Shown: piece after piece, positions 1 through 5,804 of the stretch
Layout of the letters: each line of letters begins with the position of its first letter
Position numbering within the stretch: the stretch's first letter is position 1
Source of the DNA: Candidatus Tagabacteria bacterium CG_4_10_14_0_2_um_filter_40_13
GTDB lineage: Bacteria; Patescibacteriota; Minisyncoccia; GCA-002779875
NCBI GenBank assembly: GCA_002792165.1
Contig: PFNV01000031.1
Coordinates: 1 to 7,968, forward strand
Direction: 5' to 3'
Length of the DNA: 7,968 nt
Notes under the pieces: model-generated
The model's database searches: none
What the model saw: the letters and a program-made list of their open reading frames with translations, nothing else
What the model was told of the DNA's origin: nothing
Made by a program: the position numbers and the translations under genes

Positions 1-220
1 CGGCATTGCCGGAATTATTCATCATTGTTTCCGGCAATAAAAGCATCACTTTCTCCTTTCCTACTTTTCCTTCACTTTTTAAAGCATTCGATTTTTTGTC
101 GAAAACCCATTCAGGAAACTCCTGCTTTTTAGCAAAATCCATCACAATCATCCTGCCAGTATTATGCCGGGTCACTTCATATTCCTCCCCGGGATTTCCC
201 AATCCAACGATGATATACAT
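1..220 (-). CDS. pth: Peptidyl-tRNA hydrolase, N-terminal 73 residues (cut by window edge)
   Basis: Pth hydrolyses peptidyl-tRNAs released from stalled ribosomes in the cytoplasm and recycles the tRNA. Reading the minus strand from the ATG at 220-218 gives MYIIVGLGNPGEEYEVTRHN and onward. This matches the family opening: Asn9 and the catalytic His19 in the TRHN-G motif correspond to Asn10 and His20 of E. coli, and residues 65-71 (TMMNNSG) match the substrate-binding motif TFMNLSG with Asn68. The catalytic Asp and the C-terminus lie beyond the left edge. The gene diverges from lepB, with 64 bases between the start codons. No Shine-Dalgarno sequence precedes the ATG. A possible promoter with a -10 box only 7 bases upstream suggests a leaderless message. 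The plus-strand open frame at 6-269 is its shadow. Family assignment is secure. Confidence 0.93.
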   Translation of the reverse strand, partial: MYIIVGLGNPGEEYEVTRHNTGRMIVMDFAKKQEFPEWVFDKKSNALKSEGKVGKEKVMLLLPETMMNNSGNA

Positions 221-227
221 ATATATT

Positions 228-255
228 AGTCTATCTTTAAGAAAAATTTTGACAA
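228..255 (-). promoter_or_regulatory. Candidate pth promoter
   Basis: On the minus strand, TTGTCA (255-250) and TAGACT (233-228) are separated by 16 bases and match the sigma-70 consensus at 5/6 and 4/6 positions. Only 7 bases separate the -10 box from the pth ATG, so the transcript would start at or next to the start codon. The -35 box overlaps the lepB -35 box on the other strand. The -10 match is moderate, so this is tentative. Confidence 0.45.
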
Positions 256-276
256 GAATGAAATTTTGAGTATAAT
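249..276 (+). promoter_or_regulatory. Sigma-70-type promoter of the lepB-hisS-rpsU run
   Basis: Perfect -35 TTGACA (249-254) and perfect -10 TATAAT (271-276) are separated by 16 bases. The expected transcription start, about 7 bases after the -10 box, falls at 282-285, on or just before the lepB ATG at 285. The message would therefore be leaderless or nearly so. This is the strongest promoter in the window and probably drives lepB through ftsA. Confidence 0.88.
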
Positions 277-284
277 TGAAGACA

Positions 285-740
285 ATGAATGAAGGCGAAA
301 TAAAATCCGGTTCAAACGTCAAAAACGAAATTTGGGAATTCGTTAAATTTGCCGTTATTTCCATGCTTATCGTTATTCCCATCAGGCTTTGGATAGCCCA
401 GCCTTTTATCGTGCACGGCGACTCAATGATTCCAAATTTCGAAAACGGCGACTATCTTATAGTAGACGAGGTTTCGTATCAATTTCGCCGGCCAGAACGG
501 GGAGATGTGATTGTTTTCCGCTATCCCAAAAATCCTTCCCAATTTTTTATCAAACGCATCGAAGGTCTTCCCGGAGAAACCGTGGGAAATATCACCCTTG
601 CTTCCGACGAATATTATGTATTAGGAGACAATACCACTGCCAGTTCCGATTCAAGGTATTGGGGGCCGGTAAAAGAAAATCTTATTATCGGCCGGGCCTT
701 TTTACGGCTCTGGCCTGTTGCCAGCTTGGGAGTTTTATAA
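285..740 (+). CDS. lepB: Signal peptidase I (compact form)
   Basis: This membrane serine protease removes signal peptides from secreted proteins. The 151 residues open with a single N-terminal membrane segment at about 18-38. Next comes the Ser box around Ser47 (HGDSMIPNF), then the general-base Lys90 in FFIKRIEGLPGE, and the GDN/SDSR box at 114-124. The Ser/Lys dyad is intact. Between GLPGE and GDN there are only about 17 residues, where typical type I peptidases have several tens with an NG-containing strand, so the non-catalytic part is much reduced. I chose ATG 285, because the in-frame TTG at 276 lies inside the -10 box and could not be transcribed from that promoter. There is no Shine-Dalgarno sequence, which fits a leaderless message. 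The gene heads the plus-strand run, with 26 bases to hisS. Confidence 0.93.
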   Translation: MNEGEIKSGSNVKNEIWEFVKFAVISMLIVIPIRLWIAQPFIVHGDSMIPNFENGDYLIVDEVSYQFRRPERGDVIVFRYPKNPSQFFIKRIEGLPGETVGNITLASDEYYVLGDNTTASSDSRYWGPVKENLIIGRAFLRLWPVASLGVL

Positions 741-766
741 AGGAATTTGCCCCCGCTCATTATTTT

Positions 767-2083
767 ATGGAAAAAAAACAAAAAGATGTTTTACTCCAGA
801 CGCCGAAAGGAATGCGCGATATTCTTCCCGAAGAATATCCTTTTTATCAAAGTTTTTTCAAGAAAGCGGAAGAAATTGCAACTTATTATGGGTTCCAACC
901 AATACAAGCTCCTCATCTCGAAAAAATCGATCTCTTTACCGCAGCTATAGGCGAAACAACCGATATCGTCGAAAAGCAAATGTATATATTCAAAACCCGC
1001 GGCGGCGACCATTTAGTATTACGTCCCGAAGGAACTGCTCAGGTTATGCGCGCTTACCTTAAACACGGCATGCACACCCGGCCTCAACCGGTCATGCTTT
1101 ATTACAAAGGCTCGTTTTTCCGCCACGAATCTCCCCAATTCGGCCGCTCGCGGGAATTCCAATCATTCGGCCTGGAAATATTGGGAGAAGCAAACAGCAT
1201 TGCTGATGCTACCGTTATCAGAGTGGCTACGGCAATTCTGGAAGATATGGGGCTAAAAAATTTTATTGTTCACATCAACTCTATCGGCGACAAAGAATGT
1301 AAAAATACCTACCGAAAAGAACTCTCAAATTATTACCGAAGAAAAGTGAATCATTTGTGCAAAGACTGCAAGCGCCGCCTCAAAGAAAATCCTTTCAGGC
1401 TTTTGGATTGCAAAGAAGATTCCTGCAAAAAATTGAAAGAAGAAGCGCCGCAAATGATTAATTACCTATGTTCCGAATGTAAAACTCATCTGAAAGAAGT
1501 TTTAGAAATTCTCGACGCGCTCAATATTCCCTATATATTAGACCATTATCTCGTGCGCGGTTTGGATTATTATACCCGCACTGTATTCGAAATTTTTCTT
1601 GATGAAAAAGACGAATCTCCGGAAAAACCCTCGCAATTGAAAAATCTTGCTTTATGCGGCGGCGGGCGCTACGATGATTTAAGCAAGATTCTATCTAATA
1701 AAGATGTGCCGGCTGTGGGAATGAGTATGGGCGCCGAAAGAGTAATAATGGCTTTACACGAAAAGAAATTGCTCCGCCAGCGCTACAAAAACCCAAAAAT
1801 ATTCTTTATTCAAATAGGCGCCGCGGCAAAAAGAAAAAGCCTTATCCTTACCGAAATGTTCCGTAAGGCAAATATGCCGATCGCCCAAAGCGTTACCAAA
1901 GACAGTTTAAAAAGCCAATTGAAAATCGCCGCAAGGCTCGGCGCGCCGATTATTCTGATGCTGGGGCAAAAAGAAGCCATAGAAGATACGATAATCGTCC
2001 GCGACGCGAATCTGGGCGGCCAGGACATTGTGCCTTTTTCAAAAGCGATAGAATTTGTAAAGAAAAAAATAGCGAAAAAATAA
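767..2083 (+). CDS. hisS: Histidyl-tRNA synthetase
   Basis: This class II synthetase charges tRNA-His with histidine using ATP. The 438 residues contain motif 2 (FFRHE at 117-121, then GRSREF at 126-131 with the ATP-binding Arg), the histidine-specific LVRGLDYYTRTVFE at 262-275 with Arg264, the GGGRYDDL loop at 298-305, and motif 3 (GMSMGAERV) at 318-326. The anticodon-binding domain follows at about 345-438. Length is usual for the family. The segment at 198-238 contains six cysteines: two CxxC pairs (198/201 and 235/238) plus Cys215 and Cys220. ATG 767 is chosen because the family sequence begins there; the longer open frame back to 389 overlaps lepB and is not homologous. A GGA at 742-744 is too distant to be a Shine-Dalgarno sequence. 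Confidence 0.97.
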   Translation: MEKKQKDVLLQTPKGMRDILPEEYPFYQSFFKKAEEIATYYGFQPIQAPHLEKIDLFTAAIGETTDIVEKQMYIFKTRGGDHLVLRPEGTAQVMRAYLKHGMHTRPQPVMLYYKGSFFRHESPQFGRSREFQSFGLEILGEANSIADATVIRVATAILEDMGLKNFIVHINSIGDKECKNTYRKELSNYYRRKVNHLCKDCKRRLKENPFRLLDCKEDSCKKLKEEAPQMINYLCSECKTHLKEVLEILDALNIPYILDHYLVRGLDYYTRTVFEIFLDEKDESPEKPSQLKNLALCGGGRYDDLSKILSNKDVPAVGMSMGAERVIMALHEKKLLRQRYKNPKIFFIQIGAAAKRKSLILTEMFRKANMPIAQSVTKDSLKSQLKIAARLGAPIILMLGQKEAIEDTIIVRDANLGGQDIVPFSKAIEFVKKKIAKK

Positions 2084-2090
2084 ATTCATT

Positions 2091-2306
2091 ATGGTGGAAG
2101 TTCAACGAAAAGACAATGAATCAACAAGCAGCCTTATCCGGCGTTTCAGCCACAAACTACAGCAATCCGGCAATTTAATGCGCGTGCGTTTTCTGCAATT
2201 CAAAAAAAGACCAAAAACAGAGCTTTCGAAAAAAAAGGGGGCTATTTGGCGCATAGAACGAAAAAAGAAAATGGAACATTTGCGCAAACTCGGTAAAATA
2301 GAGTAA
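2091..2306 (+). CDS. rpsU: Small ribosomal subunit protein bS21
   Basis: bS21 is a small, very basic protein of the 30S platform, near the 3' end of 16S rRNA. The 71 residues start MVEVQRKDNESTSSLIRRF, which fits the family N-terminus (V-V-x-N-E-x-x-x-x-x-L-R-R-F), and continue with long Lys/Arg-rich stretches and no acidic core. The length matches the family. It sits 7 bases after the hisS stop and 2 bases before yqeY, so all three are surely co-transcribed. The upstream bases (AATTCATT) contain no Shine-Dalgarno sequence. In Bacteroidota, bS21 helps mask the anti-Shine-Dalgarno; whether it does so here is unknown, but this window also largely lacks Shine-Dalgarno sequences. Confidence 0.9.
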   Translation: MVEVQRKDNESTSSLIRRFSHKLQQSGNLMRVRFLQFKKRPKTELSKKKGAIWRIERKKKMEHLRKLGKIE

Positions 2307-2308
2307 TT

Positions 2309-2767
2309 ATGGCAGAACTAAAAATAAAAATTCAAGAGGATTTAAAAAACTCCATGAAAAAAGGAGAAACAATACGAATTTCTACGATTCGGATGCTTTT
2401 ATCGGCAATCCATAATAAAGAAATAGAGCTGCGCAAAAAAGAAGAAGGGTTGAATGAAGAAGAGACAATGGATGTAATCCGTTCAGAAACGAAAAAACGC
2501 AAAGACGCGATTGAAGGATTTGAGAAAGGAGGACGGCCCGAACTTGTCGAGCAGGAAAAAAACGAACTGGCAATTCTCGAGGCGTATCTTCCGCCTGAAG
2601 TTTCCGATGAAGAAATTTTGGTTGTCGTAAAAAAGGGAATTTCCGAAGCTCAAGCAACCGGCCCTCTAGACTTCGGCAAAGCTATGAAAATTATCGCTCC
2701 GCTTTTAAGAGGAAAAGCATCCGGCAACCGCATTGCTGATATCTTGCGGAAAGAACTTAGCCAATAG
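2309..2767 (+). CDS. yqeY: GatB/YqeY family protein
   Basis: This 152-residue protein belongs to the YqeY family, which resembles the C-terminal tail domain of GatB, the tRNA-dependent amidotransferase subunit. Its exact function is unsettled; a tRNA-related role is inferred from that homology. Family features visible are the N-terminal helix with STIRMLLSAIHNKEIE (about 25-40), the EE(E)xxxVI..E.KKRKDAIEGFEKGGR stretch (about 50-76), the E(K)NELAILEAYLPP motif (about 82-96), and the C-terminal DFGKAM...LRGKASGNRIADIL region. The start lies 2 bases after the rpsU stop, and the gene ends with TAG 4 bases before ybeY. Pairing with rpsU is common in bacteria. There is no Shine-Dalgarno sequence (upstream bases are GAGTAATT); translation may be coupled to rpsU. 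Confidence 0.92.
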   Translation: MAELKIKIQEDLKNSMKKGETIRISTIRMLLSAIHNKEIELRKKEEGLNEEETMDVIRSETKKRKDAIEGFEKGGRPELVEQEKNELAILEAYLPPEVSDEEILVVVKKGISEAQATGPLDFGKAMKIIAPLLRGKASGNRIADILRKELSQ

Positions 2768-2771
2768 ATCG

Positions 2772-3143
2772 ATGATCTGCATAACAAATCTCACAAAAAA
2801 ACGCCATCCATCTGACGGTTCTAAAATTATTTTGCAAAAAATCAAGGAGGAAGTTTTGGGTAAAAAATACGATTTAAGCCTGGTTTTTGCAGCGAATGCC
2901 TTAATGAAAAAACTCAATATAAGATACAGCGGCAAGGCTAAAACGGCCGCAGTTCTCTCGTTTCCCCTATCCAGAAAAGAAGGTGAAATTTTTATTAATC
3001 TGGCTCAAAAAAAATATTCTCCCCTTTTCTTATTTATCCACGGCATCTGCCACTTAAAAAACTTCAAACATGGTGCTAAAATGGAAGAGCAGGAAAGAAA
3101 ACTGCTTAAAAAACATGGCTCGAGGTATCGTCATAGGAATTGA
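2772..3143 (+). CDS. ybeY: YbeY-type rRNA-processing metalloprotein (divergent)
   Basis: YbeY is a zinc-dependent endoribonuclease needed for 16S rRNA 3' maturation and ribosome quality control. The 123-residue product has the family's zinc triad in exact spacing, H-x3-H-x5-H at His90, His94 and His100, within IHGICHLKNFKHG, followed by the MEEQERKLL helix. VLSFPL at 61-66 and GEIFIN at 71-76 match the core strands. Two things are odd. The conserved Arg of the YR-G-x-D-x-P-TDVLSF motif is Ser53 here (RYSGKAKTAAVLSF), and the TD before VLSF is not kept. The protein is also somewhat shorter than the usual 150 or so residues. ATG 2772 lies 4 bases after the yqeY stop; an upstream in-frame start (2733) would overlap yqeY. 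The last 29 bases overlap ftsA. The TGA stop argues against recoded UGA. Confidence 0.85.
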   Translation: MICITNLTKKRHPSDGSKIILQKIKEEVLGKKYDLSLVFAANALMKKLNIRYSGKAKTAAVLSFPLSRKEGEIFINLAQKKYSPLFLFIHGICHLKNFKHGAKMEEQERKLLKKHGSRYRHRN

Positions 3144-4254
3144 TGCGGGGACATCAGCAATTAAAATAGTAATAGCCGAAAAACGGCTACCGAACGAACT
3201 CCATATTTTGGGTACGATTCAAAAAGCATCCAGCGGTTTAAGGCACGGCTATGTGATAAATTCCGACGCGGTTACCGACGCAATCTCAAAAACAATCAAA
3301 GAAGCCGAGCATATTTCCGCGCTTGCCGTTAAACACGCTTATCTTTCCATCGGCGGAGTAAAATTGGAAGCCGCAAAATCAAAAGGAACCATAGTGGTTT
3401 CAAGAGCAGATAATGAAGTTACTGAAGCCGATATCAAACGCGCCATTACCCAAGCGGAAAGCAATCTCGCGCCCATCATCAATCGAAGTATTATTCATAC
3501 TATTCCTCTTTTTTACAAAGTCGACGGAGAAATGGTCTTAGGACAACCCGCCGGCATGAAGGGAGAAAAACTTGAAGCGGAAGTTTTATTCGTAACATCT
3601 TTAAATCAGCATTTATCCGCGCTGGTTAAAAGCGCGGAGATGGCGGATATTAATGTGGACGATATATATGCCGCGCCCGTCGCCGCAGGCTATGCGGTTT
3701 TGGATAAACATCAAAAAGAAGTCGGCGTGGTTTTAATTGATATCGGAGCGGAAACAACATCAATGGCGGTTTTTGAAGAAGGCAGTCTTCTTTCGCTCGC
3801 GGTTTTTCCTTTCGGCTCTGCAAATATCACCAACGATATCGCGCTAGGACTAAAAATATCGCTTGAAGAAGCGGAGCAATTAAAATTCAATTATGTTTCT
3901 GATAATCAAAAAAGGAAACTTACTGAAATCATCGAAGCGAGGTTAGACGATATCTTCGAACTGGTCGGAAATCATCTTAAGAAAATCGGCAGGAACGAGT
4001 TGCTTCCGGCCGGCGTTGTTTTAATAGGCGGAGGAGCCAACCTCATCGAAATAGAAAATTTTGCGAAGAATTCCCTCAAACTGCCGGTAAAAATCGGTTC
4101 GCCTGTCATTTCTTTAAAAACGCATGATAAACAAATTCAAAATCCGCGCTGGGCAACCGCTCTCGGGCTCTGCGTTTCCGGAGAAAAAGGTCCGGGCTTA
4201 AAACCACCTTCTCCCAGTTCTATTCTCCGCTGGTTCAAATCATTCTTGCCGTAA
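3115..4254 (+). CDS. ftsA: Cell division protein FtsA
   Basis: FtsA is the actin-like ATPase that tethers FtsZ filaments to the membrane and recruits later division proteins. The 379 residues show phosphate loop 1 (GIDAGTSAIK, 8-17), the FtsA-specific SHS2 (1C) domain at about 80-165, phosphate loop 2 (LIDIGAETTSM, 207-217), the adenosine motif (LIGGGANLIE, 303-312), and an amphipathic C-terminal helix (SSILRWFKSFLP, 368-379) that would serve as the membrane anchor. The start is ATG 3115, giving MARGIVIGIDAG; no later start is available without removing the first strand, so it overlaps the end of ybeY by 29 bases in another frame. No Shine-Dalgarno sequence is seen, so translational coupling to ybeY is likely. 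ftsZ follows after 43 bases. Confidence 0.96.
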   Translation: MARGIVIGIDAGTSAIKIVIAEKRLPNELHILGTIQKASSGLRHGYVINSDAVTDAISKTIKEAEHISALAVKHAYLSIGGVKLEAAKSKGTIVVSRADNEVTEADIKRAITQAESNLAPIINRSIIHTIPLFYKVDGEMVLGQPAGMKGEKLEAEVLFVTSLNQHLSALVKSAEMADINVDDIYAAPVAAGYAVLDKHQKEVGVVLIDIGAETTSMAVFEEGSLLSLAVFPFGSANITNDIALGLKISLEEAEQLKFNYVSDNQKRKLTEIIEARLDDIFELVGNHLKKIGRNELLPAGVVLIGGGANLIEIENFAKNSLKLPVKIGSPVISLKTHDKQIQNPRWATALGLCVSGEKGPGLKPPSPSSILRWFKSFLP

Positions 4255-4260
4255 ACATGG

Positions 4261-4289
4261 TTGACATTAATCTTTTATTTTCCTATCCT
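4261..4289 (+). promoter_or_regulatory. ftsZ promoter
   Basis: A perfect -35 TTGACA (4261-4266), a 17-base spacer and a -10 TATCCT (4284-4289, 4/6 match) lie in the ftsA-ftsZ gap. The ATG of ftsZ begins after exactly 8 more bases, the same spacing as at lepB, so transcripts should start at about 4296-4298 and be leaderless. This lets ftsZ be expressed independently of ftsA, as needed for its usually higher protein level. Confidence 0.75.
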
Positions 4290-4297
4290 TAGAACGT

Positions 4298-5401
4298 ATG
4301 CCGCGAATACAACCAGAAGTAGAAGCGTTTGCGAGAATAAAAGTTATTGGTATTGGAGGAAGTGGTTGTAATGCAATTGACCACATGATTCGCTCCAAAG
4401 TGAAAGGAGTTGAATTTATCACCATTAACACCGACGCCCAGGATCTTCATCATACATTGGCTCCCAAAAAAATACGTATCGGAAAAAATGTAACAAAAGG
4501 TTTGGGGGCGGGAATGAATCCGGAAATCGGCAAACAGGCGGCAGAAGAAACAAAAGACGAAATTCAGGAAGCGGTAAAAGGCGCGGATATGGTTTTTGTT
4601 TCTTGCGGATTGGGCGGCGGAACCGGCACGGGCGGCGCGCCGATTGTAGCGAAAATTGCGAGAGAACAAGGCATATTAACGGTCGGGGTTGTTACGCTGC
4701 CTTTTTCATTTGAAGGAAAATACCGGGCGCAGCTCGCCGAAAACGGATTAGTGGCATTGCGGGATGCGATTGACACTTTAATCATAATTCCCAATGACCG
4801 GCTTATGGGCATGGTACAAAAAGAAACGACATTTATGTCCGCTTTCGCTATTTGCGACCAAGTGTTGCGGCAAGCAGTCGAAGGAATATCCGATTTGATA
4901 ACCATGCCGGGCATCATTAATGTCGATTTTGCCGATGTAAAAGCGGTTATGGAAGGAGCGGGCTCGGCACTCATGGGAATCGGCACTGCTCAAGGAGAAA
5001 AACGCGCTGAAGAAGCCGCAAAAATGGCGATCAATTCACCGCTGCTCGACATATCTATCGACGGCGCGAAAGGAGTGCTTTTTGCCATTTCCGGCGGAGA
5101 AGACATGACAATGCTCGAAATACAGGAAGCGGCAAACGTCATTACCAAATCCGTCGATGAATACGCAAAAATCATTTTTGGAGCAATCCGCGATGAACGC
5201 CTTAGGAAAAACGAAATAAAAGTAACTGTTATCGCGTCGGGTTTTTCCGAGGGAGACTCAAACGGCAAAAACCAGTCTCTTTTCCAAGGCAATAATCAAT
5301 TCGAAAACGAAAAAGGAAAAATGAATCCTTCCGGAAAAGAAAAAACGGGCAACTGGGATTCAGTGCCCGCCTATCTTCGCCGCAAGAAAGACAATAATTA
5401 G
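4298..5401 (+). CDS. ftsZ: Cell division protein FtsZ
   Basis: FtsZ is the tubulin-like GTPase that polymerises into the division ring. The 367 residues show the nucleotide-binding start (IKVIGIGGSGCNAI, 14-27), the tubulin signature GGGTGTG at 106-112, the T7 synergy loop NVDFAD at 208-213 with the catalytic acidic residues Asp210 and Asp213, and the C-terminal polymerisation subdomain to about 316. A short linker of roughly 35 residues rich in N, G, K, S and E leads to the C-terminal peptide WDSVPAYLRRKK (353-364), the part that binds FtsA. Everything needed for function is present. ATG 4298 follows its own promoter by 8 bases and lacks a Shine-Dalgarno sequence. A second, altered copy of the C-terminal peptide coding sequence lies downstream at about 5744-5782. 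Confidence 0.98.
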   Translation: MPRIQPEVEAFARIKVIGIGGSGCNAIDHMIRSKVKGVEFITINTDAQDLHHTLAPKKIRIGKNVTKGLGAGMNPEIGKQAAEETKDEIQEAVKGADMVFVSCGLGGGTGTGGAPIVAKIAREQGILTVGVVTLPFSFEGKYRAQLAENGLVALRDAIDTLIIIPNDRLMGMVQKETTFMSAFAICDQVLRQAVEGISDLITMPGIINVDFADVKAVMEGAGSALMGIGTAQGEKRAEEAAKMAINSPLLDISIDGAKGVLFAISGGEDMTMLEIQEAANVITKSVDEYAKIIFGAIRDERLRKNEIKVTVIASGFSEGDSNGKNQSLFQGNNQFENEKGKMNPSGKEKTGNWDSVPAYLRRKKDNN

Positions 5402-5416
5402 TTTTTAAGTTAAAAT
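5388..5416 (+). promoter_or_regulatory. Candidate promoter of the coiled-coil gene
   Basis: AAGACA (5388-5393) and TAAAAT (5411-5416) are separated by 17 bases. The -35 box matches 4/6 and lies inside the last codons of ftsZ; the -10 box matches 5/6. Only 6 bases separate the -10 box from the ATG at 5423, again predicting a leaderless start. Tentative, because the -35 is weak; read-through from ftsZ is the alternative. Confidence 0.45.
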
Positions 5417-5422
5417 TGAACT

Positions 5423-5746
5423 ATGAAAGACAAAGAACCCACGCATTACGAAATCCTTAAGACGATGAACCGTTTTGCGACTAATACCGATCGCAAATTC
5501 CAAAATATCGAATCAGATATCGGAGGAATGAAATCCGACATCGGAAAAATAAAGGCAAACATGGTTACAAAAGATCATCTGGATGACAAACTCGCCGATC
5601 TAAAAGGAGATTTGATAATCATTATGCGGAAAGAAGATATTAAAATAAGAGCTTTAGTCGAAATCTTGCGGCAGAAAAATATTCTGACTAAAGAAGAGGA
5701 AAAGAAAGTTTTAACAATGCAACCTTTTCCCCAGCTTTACACTTAG
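5423..5746 (+). CDS. Small coiled-coil protein of unknown function
   Basis: I do not recognise a named family. The 107-residue product is charged and almost certainly helical. Residues about 22-68 look like a coiled coil, with a short internal repeat (SDIGGMKSDIGKIK at 31-44) followed by VTKDHLDDKLADLKGDL (48-64). Similar VTKDxLDDKLADL-type hypothetical proteins are, to my recollection, widespread in Candidate Phyla Radiation genomes. There is no signal peptide or membrane helix. It starts 21 bases after ftsZ and ends at TAG 5744-5746. Continuing in the same frame past that TAG gives YSAYLRRKKEK and a TAA, closely resembling the FtsZ C-terminal peptide; the TAG aligns with the Trp codon of the FtsZ tail. 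Position and tail suggest, but do not prove, a link to cell division. Confidence 0.75.
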   Translation: MKDKEPTHYEILKTMNRFATNTDRKFQNIESDIGGMKSDIGKIKANMVTKDHLDDKLADLKGDLIIIMRKEDIKIRALVEILRQKNILTKEEEKKVLTMQPFPQLYT

Positions 5747-5782
5747 TATTCAGCTTATCTGCGCCGTAAAAAAGAAAAATAA
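5744..5782 (+). repeat. Second, decayed copy of the ftsZ C-terminal peptide sequence
   Basis: Codons 5753-5779 encode AYLRRKKEK, followed by TAA (5780-5782), and match ftsZ codons 5369-5395 (AYLRRKKDN) at 21 of 27 bases. All six differences are at third codon positions and the first four are synonymous. Upstream, TCA (5750-5752) matches the ftsZ Ser codon after an in-frame loss of the two Val-Pro codons, and TAG (5744-5746) aligns with the ftsZ Trp codon TGG. The copy is in frame with the coiled-coil gene but lies behind its amber stop. It could be a duplicated ftsZ tail, an old ftsZ end displaced by insertion of the coiled-coil gene, or a read-through extension. Confidence 0.7.
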
Positions 5783-5804
5783 ATTTAAAAATTTATTTTT
5801 CTTT
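5771..5804. terminator. AT-rich perfect inverted repeat, probable bidirectional terminator
   Basis: The 16-base arm AAAGAAAAATAAATTT (5771-5786) is repeated exactly in reverse complement at 5789-5804, with 2 bases between. Each strand's transcript would end in a U-rich right arm. It lies exactly where the plus-strand genes and the minus-strand clpP converge. Each arm also carries an AAAGAAAAATAA that reads Lys-Glu-Lys-stop: the end of clpP on the minus strand and the end of the FtsZ-tail copy on the plus strand. The stem is weak (one G-C pair), so termination strength is uncertain. Confidence 0.65.

Noticed and set aside
6..269. Plus-strand 87-residue open frame at the left edge
   Set aside because: It is antisense to pth, whose conserved motifs are clear on the minus strand, and it runs through the lepB promoter.
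276..284. TTG start for lepB at 276
   Set aside because: It starts on the last base of the TATAAT box, so it would lie upstream of the transcription start.
389..766. Long N-terminal extension of hisS
   Set aside because: This part overlaps lepB in another frame, has no synthetase similarity, and the family N-terminus begins at ATG 767.
2705..2935. Minus-strand open frame across the yqeY-ybeY junction
   Set aside because: It is antisense to two recognisable genes and has no recognisable family of its own.
3141..3143. Recoded UGA (Gly), as in Gracilibacteria/Absconditabacteria
   Set aside because: TGA ends ybeY at a sensible place inside ftsA, and none of the recognised genes has an in-frame TGA.
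4289..5292. Several 70-140 residue minus-strand open frames opposite ftsZ
   Set aside because: They are mirror images of a strongly conserved gene and show no family features; codon bias of ftsZ explains them.
5744..5746. General reassignment of TAG to an amino acid
   Set aside because: TAG ends ftsZ (5399-5401) and yqeY (2765-2767) exactly where those families end, so TAG is a true stop in this genome. Local read-through at 5744 remains possible.
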